Assembly: GCA_015233485.1 (NCBI GenBank)
Contig: JADFXO010000019.1
Location: forward strand, 1 to 23,609
DNA: 23,609 nucleotides
Direction of reading: 5' to 3'
Source of the DNA: Nitrospirota bacterium
Lineage (GTDB): Bacteria > Nitrospirota > Thermodesulfovibrionia > Thermodesulfovibrionales > Magnetobacteriaceae
The notes below the pieces were generated by a model that did not search any database, was not told the DNA's origin, and saw only the letters and a list, made by a program, of their open reading frames with translations. Below are positions 18,511 through 23,609 of this stretch, piece after piece. Position 1 is the first letter of the stretch. Each line of letters starts with the position of its first letter. A program made the translations under genes and the position numbers.

Positions 18511-19521
18511 TTATTTTAACAGTGCAAGCACGTTTTGCGGCGTGGTGTTTGCCTGAGAAAGCACCGAAATGCCGGCCTGCTGTAATATCGCGGACTTTGT
18601 CATGTCTGCCGTCTCCGCCGCGAAGTCGGCGTCCACAATTCTCGATTGAGCGGCCGTCGTCGTCTCCACCACATTGGAAATGTTTGATATGACGGCGTTA
18701 AATTGGCTCGCCTTCGCACCCATCAAAGACTTCGCGCTTGTAACGGCGGCCAATGCCCCGTCTATTATCGCTATGGCGTTTGAGGCCCGCGAAGAGTAAG
18801 CGCCTGGGCCGGCAGGGTCATTTACCAGCATCGACGCGGCTCCGGTATATGTAATAGCTGCGTTTGAAGTGTAGCTGTATGCGGAAGGCGCCCCTGCGCC
18901 GGATACCCACGAGCCGTCCCCAACGCCCCGCACCCCTGACGATGTCGCCGTGTGGATGTCTTTGAGTGTGAGATACGCCCCGTTCTTGCCGGTTGACGTA
19001 AATATTTTCCCACCCAGGACATCGGTATTCATTGAACCTACATTGACGTCAATAGAGGCGTTGCTGGCATTATAGCTAACGTCCAATCTCGTTTGGAAAT
19101 TGCCGGCAAGGAGCTGCTTGTTATTGAATGCCGTCTGTGAGGCTACCCTACCAACATCCTCAACCAGGGTGTTTATCTCCAACTGCATAGAGCCAGTGTC
19201 GCTCGCGCCGTACTGCCCGCTTGTTGCCTGCACGGACAGCTCTCTCATTCTCTGCAAGTCACTCGATATCTGGCTCATCGCGCCTTCGGCCGTCTGCACC
19301 ATAGACAAACCATCGTTGGCGTTTCTTATCGCAACATTAAGACCCCTTGACTGGGAAGTCATCCTTGTAGCTATGGAAAGACCAGCCGCGTCGTCAGCAG
19401 CGGAGTTGATCCTTATGCCGGTGGACAACCTCTGTGTGGCCTGCTGCATGGGCTGCTGAGCCGTCAGAAGATTTCTCTGCGCATTTACCGACATCATATT
19501 TGTGTTAAGTACAAATGCCAC
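18511..19521 (-). CDS. fliC: Flagellin, copy 2 (upstream copy)
   Basis: This 336-residue flagellin is a paralogue of copy 1. It has LNTNMMSVNAQRNLLTAQQ at the N-terminus, QRLSTGIRINSAADDAAGLS, the ELSVQATSGQYGASD stretch shared with copy 1, and the C-terminal GISVLSQANTTPQNVLALLK. The central variable part is short and close to that of copy 1, so the two probably co-assemble. The start is GTG, with GGGAGG five bases upstream. It has a consensus sigma-28 promoter about 160 bases upstream. No clear terminator follows it, so transcripts may run into copy 1. Confidence 0.96.
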   Translation of the reverse strand: MAFVLNTNMMSVNAQRNLLTAQQPMQQATQRLSTGIRINSAADDAAGLSIATRMTSQSRGLNVAIRNANDGLSMVQTAEGAMSQISSDLQRMRELSVQATSGQYGASDTGSMQLEINTLVEDVGRVASQTAFNNKQLLAGNFQTRLDVSYNASNASIDVNVGSMNTDVLGGKIFTSTGKNGAYLTLKDIHTATSSGVRGVGDGSWVSGAGAPSAYSYTSNAAITYTGAASMLVNDPAGPGAYSSRASNAIAIIDGALAAVTSAKSLMGAKASQFNAVISNISNVVETTTAAQSRIVDADFAAETADMTKSAILQQAGISVLSQANTTPQNVLALLK

Positions 19522-19675
19522 GGATACCTCCCGTTATTTTACAATTTATTTTGCCAAATTCCTTGCAGCTAATGCCGCCTATACTACCAATACCCTACCG
19601 CTCAACCTCCTTTTCGGCCATCCCGGCTTCCCGGCCGCTCTTATCTATCATTCTCTCAACTTCTACCGCTATCCT
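19522..19675 (-). other. fliC2 5' leader, purine-rich
   Basis: A leader of about 155 nt separates the promoter from the flagellin start. It is purine-rich in the sense direction. It has a CGGCC/GGCCG pairing (19615-19637) and two AGCGGTA motifs (19596-19602, 19664-19670), one of which also occurs in the fliC1 leader. No convincing small gene is seen. Confidence 0.45.
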
Positions 19676-19681
19676 AACATT

Positions 19682-19708
19682 CTATCGGCTTAATATGAAA
19701 ATACTTTA
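19682..19708 (-). promoter_or_regulatory. Sigma-28 promoter of fliC2
   Basis: On the minus strand TAAA (19705-19708) is followed after exactly 15 bases by GCCGATAG (19682-19689), seven of eight bases of the sigma-28 -10 consensus with the spacing exact. It lies 28 bases beyond the stop of the glycosyltransferase-like gene. Confidence 0.93.
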
Positions 19709-19736
19709 ATAAATCCACACATTATAATAATTTATG

Positions 19737-20933
19737 TTACTTTCGGGGGCTTGCGGGGGCCTTTTTTTTCTGATCATGGACTATGCCTTTCACTATGTCG
19801 GCAAAAGACAGCTTCGCCTGTTTCTTCTTATAGCATTCATTGAGGGCTGTCTTTAGCGATTCCTTGTTATTGACAAAGGCTACGTCGCGTTGAAAATCCT
19901 TCTTTTCGTATATCGGATTATACACTATTGAGAGTTTGCCGTAATCCGAGGCAAAACCCAATGTCGTCAGATAGGCCGGCGATATGATAACATCGCAGAG
20001 CATTATCAGGTCACCTTTTGAGTCCGGCTCCATGATAAATGACCTGCCCTTGATCTTCTTTATATCATTCATAAAGAAATCGTTTATTATATCGTCCTCG
20101 GAAAGCTCCCTGATGACGAATTTCCTCTTCATAAAGAACACTGTCTTGGAGATTTCCAGTTCGTTTATCGTCTCAAGGGCCTCTTTGACGCAAAATCGCA
20201 GCCTCGGATGGTTTATAAGCAGGATGACAAGCTCCTCCTTTGGCAGATAGATACTAGGATTGAGCAGTGAGTCCATGTACTTGTCTTCTATTGTATCAAT
20301 AAAATATGCCTCCTGCTCGTAGTCTAAAATGAAGGCCCGCAACAGGTCAAAACCGTATTCCTTTAAATACTCCTTCTCCCATTCGTATTTTATTATGATG
20401 TAATCGACCGTCCGAAGAAAAATCGGCGGCGTCTGAATGGCCGGAAACATCTGAATGCCGGCGATAGGCACGCCCTGTTCCTTCGCGTAAAAACACATTG
20501 TAGAGTAGAAGATGTCGCAGTCCGGAAGGGGTGGTATCTCAGTCGAGGGAATCGGCAGCATCACGGCCGTATACGAGGTTAAGTCTATCCCAGGATAGGT
20601 AAATGTGGCCACGTGGCCTCTGAAATCGTCGAAGGCCGTCACCTTATAGAGTTTCATGTCGGTTCCGGGGATGTACATATCGTATGTAAGCTTGATAAAC
20701 GTGTTCACGAGTGAGGCTATGTGGTCAATGTGTATGGGGTTAGGGGAAATCACGTTAGTCCTGACTGCCGGGTAGCCCTTATGCAGTTCGACAGAGAAAT
20801 CGTATACCGAGCGGCTGTAGGTCAGCACATCGACCTGAATTCCCTTCATGGCCATGGCACGGGCCATATAGAGAAGCCTGCCGTTTGTCCCTTTTAGCTC
20901 GTTCTCTCCTACGGGGATGAGGACTTTTGCCAT
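19737..20933 (-). CDS. Putative GT-B-type glycosyltransferase next to flagellin genes
   Basis: The 398-residue product starts with a Rossmann-like segment, KVLIPVGENELKGTNGRLLY followed by ARAMAMKGIQVDVLTYS. It has a later helix-strand part (SFIMEPDSKGDLIMLCDVII then SPAYLTTLGFASDYGKLSIV) that resembles the sugar-nucleotide-binding half of GT-B glycosyltransferases. No signal peptide or membrane segment is evident. The start overlaps the stop of the upstream TPR-like gene by one base (TAATG) with no strong Shine-Dalgarno, implying coupling. The C-terminus is lysine- and proline-rich, encoded with an A8 and two C5 runs. Its position beside the flagellins suggests flagellin glycosylation, but the family assignment and substrate are inferred. 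Other nucleotide-sugar or polysaccharide roles remain possible. Confidence 0.6.
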   Translation of the reverse strand: MAKVLIPVGENELKGTNGRLLYMARAMAMKGIQVDVLTYSRSVYDFSVELHKGYPAVRTNVISPNPIHIDHIASLVNTFIKLTYDMYIPGTDMKLYKVTAFDDFRGHVATFTYPGIDLTSYTAVMLPIPSTEIPPLPDCDIFYSTMCFYAKEQGVPIAGIQMFPAIQTPPIFLRTVDYIIIKYEWEKEYLKEYGFDLLRAFILDYEQEAYFIDTIEDKYMDSLLNPSIYLPKEELVILLINHPRLRFCVKEALETINELEISKTVFFMKRKFVIRELSEDDIINDFFMNDIKKIKGRSFIMEPDSKGDLIMLCDVIISPAYLTTLGFASDYGKLSIVYNPIYEKKDFQRDVAFVNNKESLKTALNECYKKKQAKLSFADIVKGIVHDQKKKAPASPRK

Positions 20934-21496
20934 TAGTTGGACTTCAGGTCTATGGCACGCATAATATCGTAGGCCTTATCAAGGTATACGCCGGTGGTTA
21001 TCTTTCTTATTTTTTCGGATGTGTCCCGAATTATATCCATTACCGGTGTGTGGTTTTGCGTGTTTGAATAGGCAAGAGGCAGATACACGTCGTAAACCTC
21101 TTTCAGGGCCTCCGAATTTAAAAAATCATACCCATATATTTCTCTGTCGGGCAGGTCAATAGCTATCAGATAGCTCAGGATAGATGTCAGCATATCGCCA
21201 TAGCGGTGGGTTGCCTTTGACAGAAGGATGTCAAGAAAGAGCAAATCTACATGGAATCTCTTTAATTTAATGCCCTGCCTGATATAATAGGCCGCCCGTG
21301 AGACATCCCCATCCTCAATGGTAAATCGGGCGCACATCGAGAGTATCTTCAGGTAAGAGCTGTTGTCCTCTCTCTTGTCTTCCTCTGGTACCTGGGAGAT
21401 GGCCTTTTTTATTGACAGTCTGGCGTCTATCCCATTTTGCATCTTAAGGTACGAGATTGCCGTCTCTAAGTTTGATTCATAGTCTTTTTGGCTCAT
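20933..21496 (-). CDS. Helical TPR-like protein of unknown function
   Basis: The 187-residue product is all-helical by pattern and has TPR-like phrases: ETAISYLKMQNGIDARLSIK near the N-terminus and DGDVSRAAYYIRQGIKLKR at about 75-95. It has no signal peptide or membrane segment. TPR modules normally bind partner proteins. The gene is first in a two-gene operon and its stop overlaps the start of the glycosyltransferase-like gene, so the two products probably work together, perhaps with the TPR part recognising the protein to be modified. GAGGAG lies only two bases before the ATG, closer than usual, so expression may be low. I do not recognise a named family. Confidence 0.7.
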   Translation of the reverse strand: MSQKDYESNLETAISYLKMQNGIDARLSIKKAISQVPEEDKREDNSSYLKILSMCARFTIEDGDVSRAAYYIRQGIKLKRFHVDLLFLDILLSKATHRYGDMLTSILSYLIAIDLPDREIYGYDFLNSEALKEVYDVYLPLAYSNTQNHTPVMDIIRDTSEKIRKITTGVYLDKAYDIMRAIDLKSN

Positions 21497-21578
21497 AGCT
21501 CCTCACACATCGGGGTACTCCTTAGGGTGCTTTTCTTAATAGTTTATTCCCTTTATATTATATCGCTTATTGTTATAT

Positions 21579-21606
21579 AGTATACCATATGGACGGGATA
21601 TATCAA
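21579..21606 (-). promoter_or_regulatory. Sigma-70-like promoter of the TPR-glycosyltransferase operon
   Basis: On the minus strand TTGATA (21601-21606) and TATACT (21579-21584) are separated by 16 bases; each matches five of six consensus bases. The predicted leader is about 75 nt. This differs from the sigma-28 promoters of the adjacent flagellins. Confidence 0.65.
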
Positions 21607-21652
21607 CAGGAAATTTATATAAAATTAACGGCACAGGGCAGCAGCAAGGGAT

Positions 21653-23119
21653 ATGAGCCCCTCTGAAATCCATCGCATACCTATAAAATTTCTCAAAGGG
21701 TCTAAGCATGTCTTCACAGACTGGCAGTTTATTGAGGCAGGATACGGGATGCCGTTTTGGAAATACTACCAGGACGCATACGGCACGCGCCCGTGGTTCA
21801 GCCCCTATGGGGTTTCTCTTACCGTGGGGCAACCTGAGATTCTCAGCCGTCCCATCGTGGAGCATGACCCGCTTGGATACATCGGAGCCTACAGCACCCT
21901 CCGGTATGAAGACGGCCTCTACCGCCTCTGGTACGTAACATATGATTTCGACAAGGACGGGCAGGAAAACGACAAAATCTGCTACGCCGAGTCCCGCGAT
22001 TTCAAAGACTGGCACCGCCCTGACCTGGGACTTATAACATACAGAGGCTCACGGCACAACAATATAGTCTACGGGGCAGGCACTAAAGACAAGGGCGGCG
22101 ACATGGGCGCCCACGGCGCGACGGTTTTTTATGACCGGTCGGCGTCACCTGACAAACGCTATAAAATGGTCTATCTTGGGCCGGCAAAAAAAGATGCCGG
22201 TCTCATGAACTGGCTCTACGGGGCGGTGTCCCCTGATGGCATTCACTGGAAGGCCATGGCGTCGGCCGTGGGGAAATTCTCAAGCGATACGCAGTCCGTT
22301 GCCCTCTATGATGAACGCCTAAAGAAATACGTCATGTACGTGCGCCAATGGACGCCGCAGACGGCGGCGGGTTTTGGCGGACGCCGTGTCGTTGGAAGGA
22401 CAGAGTCGGACACGTTTAAAAAATTCCCCACCCCTACGCCGGTACTCACGCCGGAGCCGTCATGGGAGCCGTCCATGGATATATACACAAACGCCTACCA
22501 CCTTTGGCCCGGGGCAGACTCTGCCCATATAATGCTCCCAGCGCTCTACCACAGAAACACTGACACCGTGACCCTGCACCTTGCCGTAAGCAGCGACGCC
22601 CACCACTGGTCGATGCCAAAACCAACGCCCATTCTTGCCGAGAACTCATCGTATGAGAAGGTGACGACATACGCCGGGGTAGGCATCGTCCCATATGGAG
22701 AGGGGAAGTGGGCGTTTCCTGTGTTTTTCTCACGCAGGGCGCACAATGAATACGTCTCTGAACGGCCGGCAATCCACGCGGCCATTATCAGAGAAGACGG
22801 CTTTATGGCGGTTGAGTCCACGCTTCGCGGTGAGTTCTATACATACCCGTGCGTATTTGAGGGGAGCCGCCTCTTGTTGAATTCCTTTTCGTATCCCGGG
22901 GGCGAAATAAGAATTGAGATAATCGAATTGAAACCTAAATTCGAGATACAGCCATTTAGAGGATTTTCCATTGACGACTGCGACCCTGTCAGGGGAGACT
23001 CCATGTGGCGACCGGTCTCGTGGAAGGGGGCTGAGGATTTATCGGCGCTTGCCGGTAAGATCGTCCGGGTTAGATTTCTACTTATAAGGTCAAGAATATT
23101 TGCCATAAGGTTTGAATAG
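21653..23119 (+). CDS. Beta-propeller glycoside-hydrolase-like protein (GH32/GH43-like fold)
   Basis: The 488-residue product has repeated blade-like phrases: YEDGLYRLWYVTYDFDKDG, ICYAESRDFKDWHRPDLGL, AVSPDGIHWKA and LAVSSDAHHWSMP. These match uncharacterised proteins with the five-bladed fold of GH32/GH43/GH68 enzymes. The C-terminal part (FSIDDCDPVRGDSM, DLSALAGKIVRVRFLL) matches the small beta domain that often follows it. There is no signal peptide, so a cytoplasmic location is likely. ATG at 21653 is the first start after an in-frame TAA at 21626; AAGGG lies very close to it. The gene is divergent from the glycosyltransferase operon. Catalytic residues cannot be assigned with confidence, and it may bind or cut a glycan. 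Confidence 0.7.
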   Translation: MSPSEIHRIPIKFLKGSKHVFTDWQFIEAGYGMPFWKYYQDAYGTRPWFSPYGVSLTVGQPEILSRPIVEHDPLGYIGAYSTLRYEDGLYRLWYVTYDFDKDGQENDKICYAESRDFKDWHRPDLGLITYRGSRHNNIVYGAGTKDKGGDMGAHGATVFYDRSASPDKRYKMVYLGPAKKDAGLMNWLYGAVSPDGIHWKAMASAVGKFSSDTQSVALYDERLKKYVMYVRQWTPQTAAGFGGRRVVGRTESDTFKKFPTPTPVLTPEPSWEPSMDIYTNAYHLWPGADSAHIMLPALYHRNTDTVTLHLAVSSDAHHWSMPKPTPILAENSSYEKVTTYAGVGIVPYGEGKWAFPVFFSRRAHNEYVSERPAIHAAIIREDGFMAVESTLRGEFYTYPCVFEGSRLLLNSFSYPGGEIRIEIIELKPKFEIQPFRGFSIDDCDPVRGDSMWRPVSWKGAEDLSALAGKIVRVRFLLIRSRIFAIRFE

Positions 23120-23174
23120 CGCGGCAGGACTAATGCACTGCGGCAGGGACTTGTCATATCTCTTTCCACTACTT

Positions 23175-23205
23175 ATAAATCTGCCGGCTCTGATGACAGA
23201 TTTAT
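23175..23205. repeat. Inverted repeat downstream of the propeller gene
   Basis: ATAAATCTG and CAGATTTAT form a perfect 9-bp stem around a 13-base loop, 55 bases after the stop codon. There is no T-run after it, so a factor-independent terminator is uncertain; a regulatory site is the alternative. Confidence 0.5.
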
Positions 23206-23240
23206 GGCAGTGGCTGTTATTTTTGCAATGGTTTGAACTT

Positions 23241-23272
23241 GATGTCAGAGCAATACGATGTCAGAACAATAC
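23241..23272 (+). repeat. Tandem 16-base repeat
   Basis: GATGTCAGAGCAATAC and GATGTCAGAACAATAC lie head to tail with one mismatch, about 107 bases before tRNA-Leu. Confidence 0.8.
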
Positions 23273-23378
23273 TAATGACGCATGTTTATCATACGGGTAT
23301 GTAAATATATTTAAAAATAATGTTACTATAGGTGGCGGTTGGCAGATAAATCAAATGGCGGTCAGCTATGGTGTGTAG

Positions 23379-23462
<84 letters not shown>

Positions 23463-23609
23463 ATACCTAATCACATGATATATAAGGATATTTTCTCTAA
23501 AATACTCCCAAAACACCGTCACCAGACCGTCACCAGCTTTTTTTAGGGTATCGTTGACATACTTGAAAATTTGGGGGTTAGAAGCGGAAAAGGATTGAGT
23601 AGCCAGTTA
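23463..23609. other. Non-coding end of window after tRNA-Leu
   Basis: The 147 bases after the tRNA include an 11-base tandem repeat (23515-23536), a T7 run (23538-23544) and an isolated TTGACA hexamer (23554-23559) without a good -10. No gene is seen before the window ends. Confidence 0.5.
23515..23536 (+). repeat. Tandem 11-base repeat
   Basis: ACCGTCACCAG occurs twice in perfect tandem, 53 bases after tRNA-Leu, directly before a C and seven Ts. Confidence 0.85.

Larger units (their letters stand above)
23120..23378. other. Non-coding stretch before tRNA-Leu
   Basis: This 259-base stretch holds an inverted repeat at 23175-23205 and a tandem 16-base repeat at 23241-23272, then an A/T-rich part likely to include the tRNA promoter. 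No good -35/-10 pair can be fixed. The small open frame crossing it shows no recognisable features and is not called. Confidence 0.5.

Noticed and set aside
23112..23378. 88-codon open frame between the propeller gene and tRNA-Leu
   Set aside because: It overlaps the end of the preceding gene, contains the tandem and inverted repeats, has no clear ribosome binding site and no family features.

Overview
This window is a flagellar and chemotaxis island from a motile bacterium. The layout fliR-flhB-flhA-flhF-flhG-fliA followed by a che operon, a CheY/CheZ signalling branch, duplicated flagellins and use of ATG/GTG starts with good Shine-Dalgarno sequences fits a Gram-negative lineage such as Nitrospirota or a deltaproteobacterial-type group. 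That placement is inference; no marker gene in the window fixes the taxonomy.

Region 1 (1-6625, +): the 3' part of fliR, then flhB, flhA, flhF, flhG and fliA, packed with overlaps or very short gaps. They encode the flagellar export gate, the pair of nucleotide-binding proteins that control flagellar position and number, and the flagellar sigma factor sigma-28. A palindromic repeat with terminator potential follows fliA.

Region 2 (6779-14640, +): a 631-residue HEAT-repeat protein translationally coupled to cheR, then two single-domain response regulators (the second a canonical CheY), a CheW-CheZ fusion protein, cheA and cheB. Together they form the phospho-relay and adaptation core of a chemotaxis system. 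No chemoreceptor, cheD or stand-alone cheW is present here.

Region 3 (14641-14898): a gap between convergent genes, holding two 32-bp palindromic repeat units in opposite orientation.

Region 4 (14899-19708, -): filament genes in the order (reading on the minus strand) fliC2, fliC1, flaG, fliD, fliS. Both flagellin genes have a sigma-28-type promoter (TAAA-N15-GCCGATAA class) and a leader of roughly 140-155 nt. This links them directly to the fliA gene at the other end of the window.

Region 5 (19737-21606, -): a two-gene operon for a TPR-like helical protein and a putative GT-B-type glycosyltransferase, with a sigma-70-like promoter. Its position beside the flagellins suggests a role in flagellin modification, which is unproven.

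Region 6 (21653-23609): a divergent beta-propeller glycoside-hydrolase-like protein, then a mostly non-coding stretch with small repeats and a tRNA-Leu(CAA) gene.

The most unusual feature is the continuous CheW-CheZ fusion beside a CheA that lacks a recognisable P2 domain and carries a duplicated small helical motif in its place.
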